A stretch of 60,465 bases of DNA from IMG/VR virus record IMGVR_UViG_3300021964_009736, positions 1 through 60,465 of that record; one strand, 5' to 3'. The notes beneath the pieces are model-generated. The model saw only the letters and a list, made by a program, of their open reading frames with translations, did not search any database and was not told where the DNA came from. Each line of letters opens with the position of its first letter. Position 1 is the first letter of the stretch. The position numbers and the translations under genes are program-made. Below, piece by piece: positions 12,001-18,376 of the stretch. The stretch comes from a virus.

Positions 12001-13683
12001 GGAGACGGAAGTACAAATATTTTCTCAACAAGAGTTACATATGACGAAACATATAGCTACATTGCGAGAGTAAATGGTGAACAAGTAAATTATGTGCTTG
12101 CTCCAGACGATAATGGTTTTGCAGCATTTGTATTTGGACAAGCACCAGGTGTCGATACAGTAATCACATTTGGCATTTTCTACAGTGAAAGAAAAGAAGA
12201 TAATAGTGCAACTACATATAGTGAAGTAGTGAGAGATAAGTTAATAGGTGACGGAAGCTCTGTTTCTTATAAATTTAGTGCAACTCCGTTTACAAGGACT
12301 CCTCTAGAACATAACGTTATTGTAATTGTAGACAACCAAATACAAAGAACAGGTTATAACTTTGAAACAACATTAACACAAACCAAAAATTACCAAGTAG
12401 AAACATGGCAAGTTATTCCTGGTACTGTTGACACAGCAAATGTGGATGTTTACTTAAATGGAGTATTACTGAAGCCGGCTGTAGAATATAGATGGAATGT
12501 TGCGCAAAGTGAAGTTATTTTGTTTGCTGGAACAGGAAATATAGGTGATAAGTTAGAAGTCTTTATACTTAACGATGGTGTTTATTCTATAAATGGTGAT
12601 GTAATTACTTTTGACAATCCGCCAGCAGATAATAGTGTAATCGAAATTATTCAGTTTAGTGAACATGATGTGTTAAAAATTGAAAGATTAAGTTATCAAC
12701 TAACTTCAAGAGTACCAAGTTTACAAGAGTCTGTTGCATATTACAAATTAGAACAAGCCATTGGCGGAAAAATTCAATTAAGACAACCTGCACAAAGCGC
12801 AAGGTTTGTTTGGCTTTCAGTTAACGGAAAATTACTTATTCCTAGTAGAGATTATTATGTTACTGATGACAAACTACACATTCAGGTTGTAGGCGGATTG
12901 TCAGAAAACGATTATATAGATATAATACACTTTACTGAACCACCAATTACAGGCAAGTTTGGTTATAGACAATTTAAAGATATGCTAAACAGAACACACT
13001 TTAAACGTTTAGGAGATTCAAATAAGTATTATCTCACCCAACCATTATATCAAAACGACCTTAGAATACATGTTAATGATGCATCTACATTGCCAGAACC
13101 TTCTAAAGGAAGTAATATACCTGGTGTAGTGTTTATAAACGGAGAAAGAATAGAGTATTTTGTTAAAGAAGATAATATGCTTAGACAGTTGCGTAGAGGC
13201 ACTTTAGGAACTGGAATACCAAATGTACATGCTGAAGATAGCGATGTATATGATCAAAGTATTAACCAGACTATTCCTTATAAGGATGAAACACTTACAC
13301 AAGTATTTACAGTTGTAAATAATGAACAAACATTTACACTTGATTGGACGCCACAATCTAATGATGAATTCGAAGTTTTCTTAGCAGGAAAGAGACTTAG
13401 AAAAAATGCTATTGATGCGTATAAATTCCAGTCTTATAATGATGATGGGACTGTGTCTGCTTACTTAGATAGTGATAGTCCAAATGGAGATGTTAGTCTA
13501 GAACCTGAATTTACTATTATAGGAAACACATTAACAGTTAACCAGCCTACAAGTGAAGATCAAAAGGTTATAATTATACGCAAGATTGGTAAGTCTTGGA
13601 CCAAACCTGGAATTTCTTTAAGAAATTCAGATAATGAAATATCAAGATTCTTGCGAGCAGAAGAAGTTGATTTACCTAAATAA
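1..13683 (+). CDS. Giant virion structural protein (tail/baseplate or fibre), 5' partial
   Basis: The frame is open from base 1 with no stop until TAA at 13681-13683, so the gene begins left of the window; a TTG at 340 is only an internal codon. At least 4,560 residues are visible. It carries four segments like the small chitin-binding (CBM5/12-type) fold (Y..GD/N..V...G.FY.AK...W), FG-GAP-like propeller blades (FG..V..S.DG..M.VGSP), glycine-rich PGRGY repeats, and near the C-terminus repeated beta-sandwich units (V.VNG..L....Y). These modules are typical of extracellular adhesin-like virion proteins. It sits directly upstream of fibre genes, so a baseplate or distal tail role is inferred; I cannot assign a T4 gp number. 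Size is far above any T4 tail protein but giant structural proteins occur in marine T4-like phages. Confidence 0.85.
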   Translation, partial: PNFKGNKIFSYSTGEGSVDIELGFPLNYRSIENVGDITFTFNLLNDTYQYQDDSFVFDINSDICFVKQYNEREEFIYKNGWTKALEKSTQRVIYQTVVDSTVNDFEVIVYDKPLTINDVEINISVNGSVNLDWQLIEQNNTVYIRFDKSLNEGDNLVIKSKSQKPKNKNGYYAIPNSLEKNPLNNNINQFTLGEVNDHVTSIIEELENFEGTNPGINNLRDLGNISKYGQKFVQHTDLSPLSMYLLTNKQFNIIDAIDFAGQEYEKFKRQFIQFSETLGFDGEPRQHVDTILNEMFKTKRKSDPFYFSDMVPFGGAKEIQHIVYNPNEKFYAMSEIYSNDSLTQKAVLVYLNNTQLLYSKEYVFNDQGFVEVLVELNNDDIITIYEYENTDGNYIPPTPSKLGIFPKFIPELYIDNSYLDPQTVIKGHDGSKLVAYGDYRDALILELEKRIYNNIKQDYNKDIFDIFDYLPSEYRKTDYTLADIDSPLISDFISWLTLVASNDYLLSTDYTTSKYYEKGRSFTYNYGFMSSPTGKPLPGWWRRVYEFAFDTPTPHLTPWEMLGYKIQPKWWTQVYGPAPYTKENLILWEDLQNGIHRIPGQVPTVDIKFKRPNLLNNIPVDSVGQLLSPLDSSFAKEYVESLARNPFKFGDAAPAENAWRNSSAYNFAFLKTIIINNPMGTIAKLFDVSRMQRDNAGNLIYTPTQKRIKLKDIVFPNTANDDDRVTTSGLINYITNYVISSQDKVYDKLKLNIRSLNINIGSKLAGFSNKAKFKLILDSRTPYNQGNVFIPDENYNLFVNTSKPIDLISYSGILIEKQPEGFIISGYDNDNPVFVSNQYIQQNSDRLINVGGITEPYRDFVVSERYTEGDVVRNQGKFYIAKSTFTANSFDKEKWQILPSLPTKGGVEAIARSKFDSNIQNIVPYGTLFENIQDVVDFILGYSDYLKNQGFVFDYFNKDKNLIENWISSVKEFMFWTTENWAAGSVITISPSANQLKLKTEYSVVDDIFDIYSGNTIYSQDGRQIKQSNLSIDRSEANTFVIKSRDDNIGIYHINLPIVQTEHVLVLDNQTVFRDVIYDQEPGYRQERIRVLGYKSDDWSGSLNIPGFIYDPAQTVEWEQYTDYNIGSLIQYKEFYYVAKTEVTGKELFDQSDWQRLTEKPEPTLYTNFDYRINQFADFYDLDSDNFDAAQQKLAQHLIGYQKRQYLQNIVNDDVSQFKFYQGMIQEKGSANSLTKLFDALASANKDSLEFFEEWAIRTGQYGASRGFEEVEFVLNEKDIRLSPQPVELVNTRQVGTTDLVIRQLPADVYLKPEEYNHTPFPTDTYKNITEYVPTAGYVRPQDVTFSVLDKDEIVGLDITQIESNEYLWIGIGDPTWSVEKHVQAGIQIIAIESSIVEGGTVDLILDAPISNVVFKNDIIGINDIDENTNGFYKVTDAVLNRITINDPAIGTLQQANGYLSLFRNNRLPDLNHANLQAEKNIDDGEILWVDDDNQENWTVIQNNQQYNLLQRLQNPNLLDDSSQPFDEFGASIAVNSDNTVMVVGSPKLENGVVQVFTRATNQNNMVFKQTLGPPGSVKGLGYDGSTLINTDEKFGTVVEMSPDGIYMAVGSPYATNISSEYRGNFDDSVPYSANEIVKFQESYWKARFDIQAGATGGAPYLTNTSFAQFAEEVDSTQINLLNLGNYRMGDTIVDHMLVRAPTQMFNASSIGDTVVLKWNEYTGANTGSYTLQSRVPFNGLFNEISTSFLTGSHTILRKVDHVFYVDSAINIPIIGETVSTTDASSKVVYVATDNARCIIYTEGTNGQFASSGELLVNGTTVVGDYLEDFQNVSDKFSGYWMIGTAQYNNSPGDSSDIYYDAGNGLVYQDLIPASENRAPYEYYNVADNIVDIGPVGNILDDDKDRISNFGNLSYQSALPHTSVPLGIFESNLWFFKAPTGFTDKYNVGADFYFYALPESLYNNNDPESVPPYATNITDDISYLNKRHEIYDIWDGYIEIEVSGNQNPRPNGTPYHLIDRLNLDGQNNPIYDFALPGSNLDPVQFWIRGSQGGVGRVVWYQSDGNRARIYLKDIRGDWTAGNIGSQATIERFRPGLDVTRPEHNFFPSKVDLSSSGGARIAGDIGPGGGVSDYDSEPTGGLNFDPVALVDGDDNAETRVYGSITKVAVGNRNNDVGKIVVSRRTDEDLSTISTWPVVKPATGLDVTVQELKDIEYWVYIAQDRIGAIKVPQYPTSSNLSWEQVYNLKANQTGQLSGLTNQGIVHIYRRNRSGTYSHLYSFISEKLENNIYFGSKIKIIQYDDTYYMFVSAKGTGNAGISQSGTGFIQMYKFGTYTSQGQEISEFIVDQDPLFRGVWSSITNYNDNEIVLFREESGTYIEQGYVEDGYISSIVNEGGYVNRGYVAEGYSVYVEDFFNQLYEARTNLAPAPVFNPDDWAVITGIKEYNSILPNRIGQYINDKVFYDELNYLVEYARDFDVNENGHVLVVSSVLSGTNNSPKSAVLVYRLNRGHYELSQTIFAPNSNLVDFGSNVSINKDGKILTISEPFNDEDALDQGKVYVYTQQHVNGQAQFVQSQVLKGAVNEAAEMFGYRTQFSENQLAVTSRLGNIKQVTTFDSKQTTFDNLFTTFQNTSFNTGAVSLYENINDTLVYAGQFNYDSDEETLSKILFFGENMKLSDNHLYVGLPTITTDAYEGLVIDFSKPKDSNTWSILRQPVDRVNLEKIKGAYLYDTKSNQLLANLDYIDPVQGKVAGIAEQELSYKTYYDPALYNISNNTDVVIDTSDIWDERYVGQLWWDLSTVRFISTYQGDITFQTNNFNSLFPGTDIDIYEWIESEYIPSVRDELALTIEGEIEGITGQSKYGDSSYVQAQKFDKRSRTFVNRYYYWVKAPTTVPNVEFRSLSAFNVQNLIKDPVGQGYKFVALLANNRFALANCQDLITTDTCSVNIQYYTIENKNQNIHNQYQLITDGLSSSTPNNTLFAKWTDSLVGYDKFFRPVPDPDISPKIRYGIENKPRQSMFVNRFEALKQVVERSNEVFANNIMVDDFDLSPLFDRDAEPAPSERRYDAIVDTDVELDFVGVANVKQAILTPVIENGKIIDVIITDPGRGYIDITYDQTSGNPRQGPSYTITGTGTGAVIEITLDNLGKINLVQVINSGERYEADTVITVRPFSVLVRADSFVNGRWAIYTRAEGLWNRVKTQDYDVTNYWQYIDYYADGYNKFTEIDYTINQSYQLNGLNDSIGDVVKVESVGGGSWLLLEKIAEENNVDYTINYKTIGKGNGTIKLLPTLYDISQSVAGFDTVSYDTQFFDNQPVIETRVILETIKNNLFVDNLAIEFNQLFFATVRYVLSEQNFVDWIFKTSFVRAKHNVGELSQRKTFKNDSLPSYQDYIDEVKPYKSKIREYISSYEKQETTESVVTDFDLFPEYDSSTRKILPESIRISGNEITGASRSTTLYPKRHWVENFKYEVSKVNVKNPGSNYVLPPKITLVGGGGTGATARALLSGGKVSAIIVVNPGRGYTSAPEVIIEGSIKEDGSPATAFAELKNTKVRGTHVTVKFDRLKGQYEVLDANEIETFVGTGSKLIYDVKWPFDLTPSKIKVLVNNVPALSSEYTYENLPVTNAPYEKYHGRIVFVKPPEDRAVVEIKYQRSNELLDATDRINQYYNPTSGMLGKELGQLMTGIDYGGVEVKSFDFGTGTGWDSDSWYTKTWDTYDTTYEDEVFQLDPSTVILDLTKPLEDGVIYNVYRKTANDLQPVRIDDPGWFTSTGVSSSSVYTIDSEDALIANTNIPISRTQAGNPLANPNALMPSLVGDGIQDTFDLTQYNIPVEDNDVIIIRKSTSDGSFIPDPESYDTQITGGNLAYNTAKGINADEINIDGDGFVTPTTSKGPEELVPGQVLDTLDIQVYDRVADGGCAIDNRNYIVDGNTNVFEFDTIPNTTDAVFVKVENSILPPDEYDINFANKTITLLVTPAAGSRVNIIVMGVNGEQILDIDTFSGDGSTNIFSTRVTYDETYSYIARVNGEQVNYVLAPDDNGFAAFVFGQAPGVDTVITFGIFYSERKEDNSATTYSEVVRDKLIGDGSSVSYKFSATPFTRTPLEHNVIVIVDNQIQRTGYNFETTLTQTKNYQVETWQVIPGTVDTANVDVYLNGVLLKPAVEYRWNVAQSEVILFAGTGNIGDKLEVFILNDGVYSINGDVITFDNPPADNSVIEIIQFSEHDVLKIERLSYQLTSRVPSLQESVAYYKLEQAIGGKIQLRQPAQSARFVWLSVNGKLLIPSRDYYVTDDKLHIQVVGGLSENDYIDIIHFTEPPITGKFGYRQFKDMLNRTHFKRLGDSNKYYLTQPLYQNDLRIHVNDASTLPEPSKGSNIPGVVFINGERIEYFVKEDNMLRQLRRGTLGTGIPNVHAEDSDVYDQSINQTIPYKDETLTQVFTVVNNEQTFTLDWTPQSNDEFEVFLAGKRLRKNAIDAYKFQSYNDDGTVSAYLDSDSPNGDVSLEPEFTIIGNTLTVNQPTSEDQKVIIIRKIGKSWTKPGISLRNSDNEISRFLRAEEVDLPK
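2581..7320 (+). repeat. Four carbohydrate-binding-like modules within the giant protein
   Basis: Related segments of about 40 residues lie at roughly 2581-2697, 3349-3486, 4885-4953 and 7063-7320. Each has the pattern Y-x-x-(G/N)-(D/S/E)-x-(V/I)-x-(Y/F)-x-x-x-(F/Y)-(Y/W)-x-A, and most end in a Trp about 20 residues later. This resembles the aromatic-rich CBM5/12 chitin-binding fold. The fourth copy is interrupted by a repeat of GYV-x-x-GY units at about 7138-7230. Binding to a surface glycan is inference. Confidence 0.5.
4567..7810 (+). repeat. FG-GAP-like propeller blades in the giant protein
   Basis: Blade-like units occur near 4575-4680, 4780-4850, 7430-7540, 7570-7690 and 7750-7810. They share F-G-x-x-(V/I)-x-x-(S/N)-x-(D/N)-G/N followed by a hydrophobic strand and a (V/I)-G/S-x-P turn, then a V-x-V-(F/Y)-x-R strand. 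The two groups are separated by about 2.5 kb of other sequence, so either two partial propellers exist or one propeller has a large insertion. Confidence 0.45.
9241..10620 (+). repeat. PGRGY glycine-rich repeats in the giant protein
   Basis: Three units carry a (D/N)-P-G-(R/S)-x-Y or S-G-E-R-Y turn followed by a P-x-(V/I)-x-(I/V) strand and a G-(T/G)-G-T-G-A segment: about 9241-9350, 9380-9510 and 10423-10605. The last has two turns. The pattern is a short beta-rich repeat seen in phage tail proteins; its function is unknown. Confidence 0.5.
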
Positions 13684-13686
13684 ATA
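13679..13686 (+). promoter_or_regulatory. T4-type late promoter octamer AATAAATA
   Basis: The octamer AATAAATA overlaps the stop codon of the giant gene and lies 22 bases before the next ATG, the usual placement for a T4 late promoter (consensus TATAAATA, recognised with gp55). In such AT-rich DNA a chance match is possible. Confidence 0.45.
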
Positions 13687-13708
13687 CACTTAGTTAAAGA
13701 GAGAAAAC

Positions 13709-14320
13709 ATGGATCAGATAAAAGATTTAAACGGCATGCTAATTGAAGGACATATTAAAATACATGATCCTAATTCTGGCAAAGTCTTTATAGATAAACG
13801 GAATGCAATTCATTATGAAAATATGAGTATTGCAATGGCTGAAAGTTTAGCTAATGCAGGTCAAGGATTTATATATGAAATGAGTTTTGGAAATGGTGGC
13901 ACAAATGTTGACCCGACAGGAATTATTACATATTTGACACCTAATTCAACAGGAACAAATGCAAGCCTATATAATGAAACGTTTGTCAAAGTAGTAGATG
14001 ATAGAAGCGTAAATAACACTGATCCTGTACGCAACAAAATTGAAACTAGACATGTAAACGGTACAAATTATACTGATATATTTGTAACATGTTTGCTAGA
14101 TTATGGCGAACCAACTGGACAAGATGCATTTGACACAGCAACTAATCCCGATAGCTTATATGTATTTGATGAACTAGGTTTGCGTAGTTATGATCCTACA
14201 GGACAAGGAAGATTAATTACCCATGTTATATTCCATCCTGTACAAAAAAGTTTGAATAGATTAATACAGATTGATTATACAGTCCGTGTACAAAGTTTAA
14301 CCGGGTTCAATGAGGTGTAA
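13709..14320 (+). CDS. Small virion structural protein, 203 aa
   Basis: It starts at ATG with GAGAG 9 bases upstream and ends 3 bases before the next fibre gene. The sequence is beta-rich and has no signal peptide or membrane segment. The N-terminus (GHIKIHDPNSGKV) and a central SFGNGGT turn fit a phage tail-associated protein that packs between the giant protein and the fibres. I recognise this type from marine T4-like phages but not by gene name. Its role as a baseplate or fibre-connector piece is inferred only from position. Confidence 0.65.
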   Translation: MDQIKDLNGMLIEGHIKIHDPNSGKVFIDKRNAIHYENMSIAMAESLANAGQGFIYEMSFGNGGTNVDPTGIITYLTPNSTGTNASLYNETFVKVVDDRSVNNTDPVRNKIETRHVNGTNYTDIFVTCLLDYGEPTGQDAFDTATNPDSLYVFDELGLRSYDPTGQGRLITHVIFHPVQKSLNRLIQIDYTVRVQSLTGFNEV

Positions 14321-14323
14321 TAG

Positions 14324-16462
14324 ATGGCATATACAATAAGATACACCGATGAAGCAAATAAAGGAACAATAATTGTAGAAGATAGTACAATTAATGATTC
14401 GGATACAAGTTTACAATTACCTGGACGCAACACAACAGCATACGGTACTGTAATTGCAGAAAATTTCTTGCATCTATTAGAAAACTTTGCAAGCACTAGT
14501 GCTCCTGATAATCCTACAGAAGGACAACTTTGGTATGATGTATCTCCAGGTGAAAATAAACAATTAAGAATATATGACGGAACAAATTGGGTGTCTGCAG
14601 GTAATTTGAAAAAAGGACCTACTGCTCCTAGTGTTTCTCAAAGTATAATTGGAGACTTATGGTCTGATACAAACAACCAGCAATTATATATGTTTACTGG
14701 TGGTGCTTGGATTCTAGTTGGTCCGAAATTTTCAGATGGTTTAGAAACAGGTGCTGAAGCAGAGATCCTTACAGGTACAGACGATGTAGATTATGTTTGC
14801 CTAGTAGTAAGAGTAAATGCAGAAGCAGTAAGTATAATTTCCAATAGTGAATTTACACCAAAGGCTACCATTCCAGGATTTACATTGGTCAAACCAGGAA
14901 TAAACCTTTCCACTAGAGATGTGAATGGAGATGGTGCGCCTAAGTTCTTAGGTACAAGTGAAAAAGCCGAAAACTTAATTGTAGGAGCTGAAACAGTTGC
15001 TGGAGGAAATTTCTTAAGAGGCGATGCAACAAGCACTTCTAACTTTCCTATAAGAATAAAAAATAATGCAGGATTAACAGTAGGTTCAGGAAGTCAGTTT
15101 AAGGTAGGTGTTGAAGGTGATAAAGGAATACTAGATCATGCTGTGAATGGTAGCAGTATGAACATACGAATGAATAATGCAGGTACTACTCAAACTGCAA
15201 TGACTGTGTTAAGTAACACTAACATAGGAATCGGTAAAGAAAATCCTGCGGTAAAACTAGATGTAAATGGCGATACTAATGTTACTGGATTGTTCCAGGT
15301 ATTAGATAATACACAATCGATAAGTATTTCTACAGGGTCAGGTACATTTAAGGGCGGTGTCGGAATCGCTAGAGACTTATATGTAGGTGGCGATAGTTAT
15401 ATTGAACAAAATCTACAAACAAATGCAATATTGCCTAGTTTAAATAATACACACGACATTGGAACTCCAACCCGAAAATATGAAAATATATATGCAACAA
15501 CGTTTGTAGGTAACTTGCAGGGCACAGTTAGTGGTTCTATTAGCGGCAGAGCTGGTAGTGCTGATAAACTAACAACAATAAACACATTTAACATAACAGG
15601 CGATGTTGGGTTGACTACAGATCCGGTGCAATTTGATGGATCAGCACAAACAGGCACACAAAAAGTTTTCAACACAGTAATAAATCAAGAATTTGTTAGA
15701 ACAAAAGGCCCTGTACAAAATTTAAATTTCTCAGACGAAGTATTGATTAGTAGAACAACTACGTCAGCTGGTATACAAACTACAGGATTAAAAAGGGTTA
15801 CAGTACAAAACTTGTTCAACACTATTCCAAAAACTCCAGTAGGTGCTATAATGATGTATTCTGTACTTAATACCTCTGGCGAAATAGTAGATGATAGTGG
15901 CGGCAAATGGCTAATATGTGATGGAAGAGAAGTACTGCAAACAGATTATCCAGAGCTTTTCCTAAAAATAAATTTTGACTTTAAAGATAAAGCTGATATC
16001 GAAGGTCCAAGTGGAAGCGATAATGGTAGATTATATTTTGCTTTACCAGATCTCAGAGCAAGATTTCCACTAGGTTTAGCAAATATGCAAGTTACTAGTG
16101 CGCTTACAGACACTGTAGATCCTGCAAATGATTCTACTAGAGTGGATAATACCGGCAACAAGGATATAGGTGAAACTGGAGGTTCACCTAATAAGACACT
16201 TCAATATACAAATCTACCCGAACACGAACACTATTTACGATCAGAAGGTGGCGACAACTTCTATGCTATTGCACCTAATGCACCTGCAGGCGGTTCTGAT
16301 ACATACAACATTTCTTCTCCGACTGGCGGAAACAATTATAAAGGAATTGTTGAAACAGGAAACATAGTTACACCAAGCGGAGTAACTGTAGGAGATCCAT
16401 TCGATGTTGTCAATCCATTTATGATACTAAACTTTATTATATACGCAGGAGGAAGTAATTAA
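14324..16462 (+). CDS. Tail fibre with C-terminal tail-collar domain
   Basis: This 712-residue protein has three parts. Residues 1-140 are a module (NENF/AENF, LLENFA, GQLWYD, YDGT.W, GDLWSD..NQQLY) that also opens the next two genes. The middle has fibre-like repeats such as GIGKENPAVKLDVNG and a HDIGTP.RKYENIYA element. From about residue 500 a phage tail-collar-like domain (PVGAIMMYS, WLICDGR, ALPDLRARFPLG, LPEHEH, NPFMILNFIIYAG) ends the protein. GAGGTG precedes the ATG. It probably forms a receptor-facing fibre or short tail fibre, with the shared N-terminus attaching to a common partner. Confidence 0.8.
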   Translation: MAYTIRYTDEANKGTIIVEDSTINDSDTSLQLPGRNTTAYGTVIAENFLHLLENFASTSAPDNPTEGQLWYDVSPGENKQLRIYDGTNWVSAGNLKKGPTAPSVSQSIIGDLWSDTNNQQLYMFTGGAWILVGPKFSDGLETGAEAEILTGTDDVDYVCLVVRVNAEAVSIISNSEFTPKATIPGFTLVKPGINLSTRDVNGDGAPKFLGTSEKAENLIVGAETVAGGNFLRGDATSTSNFPIRIKNNAGLTVGSGSQFKVGVEGDKGILDHAVNGSSMNIRMNNAGTTQTAMTVLSNTNIGIGKENPAVKLDVNGDTNVTGLFQVLDNTQSISISTGSGTFKGGVGIARDLYVGGDSYIEQNLQTNAILPSLNNTHDIGTPTRKYENIYATTFVGNLQGTVSGSISGRAGSADKLTTINTFNITGDVGLTTDPVQFDGSAQTGTQKVFNTVINQEFVRTKGPVQNLNFSDEVLISRTTTSAGIQTTGLKRVTVQNLFNTIPKTPVGAIMMYSVLNTSGEIVDDSGGKWLICDGREVLQTDYPELFLKINFDFKDKADIEGPSGSDNGRLYFALPDLRARFPLGLANMQVTSALTDTVDPANDSTRVDNTGNKDIGETGGSPNKTLQYTNLPEHEHYLRSEGGDNFYAIAPNAPAGGSDTYNISSPTGGNNYKGIVETGNIVTPSGVTVGDPFDVVNPFMILNFIIYAGGSN

Positions 16463-18345
16463 TGGCATACCAACTTAACAGAACTGATGGAACGCTGTTA
16501 GTAGATCTTGTAGATGGAACTATTGATGTAGATTCAACTGACCTTACTCTTGTAGGTAGAAATTATTCTGGATTTGGCGAATTTATAAATGAAAACTTTA
16601 TCAAGTTATTAGAAAACTTTTCAGGCAGTAGTAATCCTAACTTTCCTTTACGCGGACAATTATGGCATGATACTAATGAAGGCAGATTAAAAATATTTGA
16701 TGGTGAACAATGGATCCCAGCTGCCGCACCGTTTGTTCAAAATACTCGTCCTAATAATTTAAATTTAGGAGATTTTTGGATCGATGATTACAGAAATCAG
16801 CTTTATTTCTATGACGGAAGTGACTTAACTTTAGCAGGACCGATATATAGCACAGTGCAAGGAAAAAGCGGGTTTGAAGTACAAAGTATTAAAGATAACA
16901 CAGGTAGATCAAAAACTGTGGTATTACTTTATGTTGCAGGAACTATAACAGCCGTTATTGTTAATGAACAATTTGATTTACCACAAGGTGTAAACGTAGG
17001 TGGATTAACAGGAACACTAAGAAAAGGAATCAATATTGTAGAAGGTGAAGACTTTCAACTTTACGGTTCAGTAGAAAATGCTAGAAATTTGTTGAATGCA
17101 CAAGGCGAACAATTAAATCCTACGCAATTTTTGCCGGCAGATAGAAATGGTGTTACTACAGGATCTTTAGGAATACAAAATAATGATGGTTTACTGCTTG
17201 GTATTGCAGACAATCTTGAACTTAGTGTTAAGAAGGACCAAGTTGTTGACCAAGTTCAAATAAAGGCAAAAATTGCAAATCAAGATTTATTAATCGGTGC
17301 AACAGATGCAGCCGGCGAATATACTGCAATGTTTTGGAACGCACAAAATAGATATTTAGGCGTAGGTACAGCTAGTCCTAATTCTACAGTTGATGTAGCA
17401 GGTGATGTTACAATAAGAGGAGACCTTCTTGTACAAGGGCAGAATACATATCTTAATGTAACAACTCTTAGATCACAAGATTTAAATCTTGAACTAGGAT
17501 TACTTGACGATAGTACAGAAGGCGACGATGTAGCAGTAGACGGTGGCGGTATAATTGTAAGATCGTCACAAGGAAGCAAAGACTGGACTTGGGAAAATTC
17601 AACCAAAAGCTGGACATCAAATCAACATGTTAATTTAACAGGAACTAGTAGCCTTAAATTTAATGGTGTAGAAGTATTAACAGGCACCGAACTTAAAGGT
17701 GTTACAGTTGCAAATAATTTGAATACAATTGGTACTTTAAACGATCTCACTATTGATAATATAGAGTTAGACGGACAGCGTATTACTACTGGTGCTACAT
17801 ATAATTTACAAATTGATAGCCAAGGCGGAGCAGTTACATTAATCACTCCACAAAAAATATCAAATGTAAGTGATCCTACAACAGCACAAGATGTTGCTAC
17901 AAAAAATTATGTAGATACTGAGATTATCAGTAGAGACATGTACCTATCTTTGGATATAACAGGTTTAACGACTTTACAAGTTGCTGATGTTCTTCGTGAC
18001 ATTGCGCCTATATTTGATCCTAATTCTGGCATAAGAAGAATAGCAGACGGTGTGTTAATGCGTATACATGCAGTTTCGCAAGCCGGCGCAACAGTAACCG
18101 GAATAACATTCCAGAGTGCAAATCCTGCAGATCCAGGATACGTTGACAAAACATTTGCTCAAGTAGCAGCCCATCCAAACTACTTAGCTAGTGAATCAGT
18201 AGTACAAGATGTTAATATCAGTGATGCTGAAGGTAGTATTCAATCCACTGTAACAAGATCTACGTTATTCTTTGAAGTAACACCGGGCGGAGGAACTTCA
18301 GATTGGGTGCAAAGTACTACACCACAGCCGCCAACTAACTTTTGA
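16462..18345 (+). CDS. Tail fibre paralogue, 627 aa
   Basis: The ATG shares its A with the stop of the previous gene (TAATG), and AGGAGG sits just upstream. Residues 1-130 repeat the shared fibre N-terminus (MAYQLNRTDG, NENFIKLLENF, GQLWHDT, GDFWIDD..NQLYFYDG). The middle contains a GVGTASPNSTVDVAGDVTI fibre element, and the C-terminus lacks the tail-collar motif of the neighbour. The three-gene set looks like tandem duplication with divergence of the distal ends, as expected for receptor-binding parts. Confidence 0.75.
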   Translation: MAYQLNRTDGTLLVDLVDGTIDVDSTDLTLVGRNYSGFGEFINENFIKLLENFSGSSNPNFPLRGQLWHDTNEGRLKIFDGEQWIPAAAPFVQNTRPNNLNLGDFWIDDYRNQLYFYDGSDLTLAGPIYSTVQGKSGFEVQSIKDNTGRSKTVVLLYVAGTITAVIVNEQFDLPQGVNVGGLTGTLRKGINIVEGEDFQLYGSVENARNLLNAQGEQLNPTQFLPADRNGVTTGSLGIQNNDGLLLGIADNLELSVKKDQVVDQVQIKAKIANQDLLIGATDAAGEYTAMFWNAQNRYLGVGTASPNSTVDVAGDVTIRGDLLVQGQNTYLNVTTLRSQDLNLELGLLDDSTEGDDVAVDGGGIIVRSSQGSKDWTWENSTKSWTSNQHVNLTGTSSLKFNGVEVLTGTELKGVTVANNLNTIGTLNDLTIDNIELDGQRITTGATYNLQIDSQGGAVTLITPQKISNVSDPTTAQDVATKNYVDTEIISRDMYLSLDITGLTTLQVADVLRDIAPIFDPNSGIRRIADGVLMRIHAVSQAGATVTGITFQSANPADPGYVDKTFAQVAAHPNYLASESVVQDVNISDAEGSIQSTVTRSTLFFEVTPGGGTSDWVQSTTPQPPTNF

Positions 18346-18351
18346 TAAATA
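18344..18351 (+). promoter_or_regulatory. T4-type late promoter octamer GATAAATA
   Basis: GATAAATA begins inside the TGA of the preceding fibre gene and lies 25 bases before the next ATG. The match to TATAAATA is 7 of 8 and the junction is one of the few real gaps in this module, so a late promoter for the third fibre gene is likely. Confidence 0.55.
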
Positions 18352-18376
18352 AGTACATACAAGGGGTTATTACACA

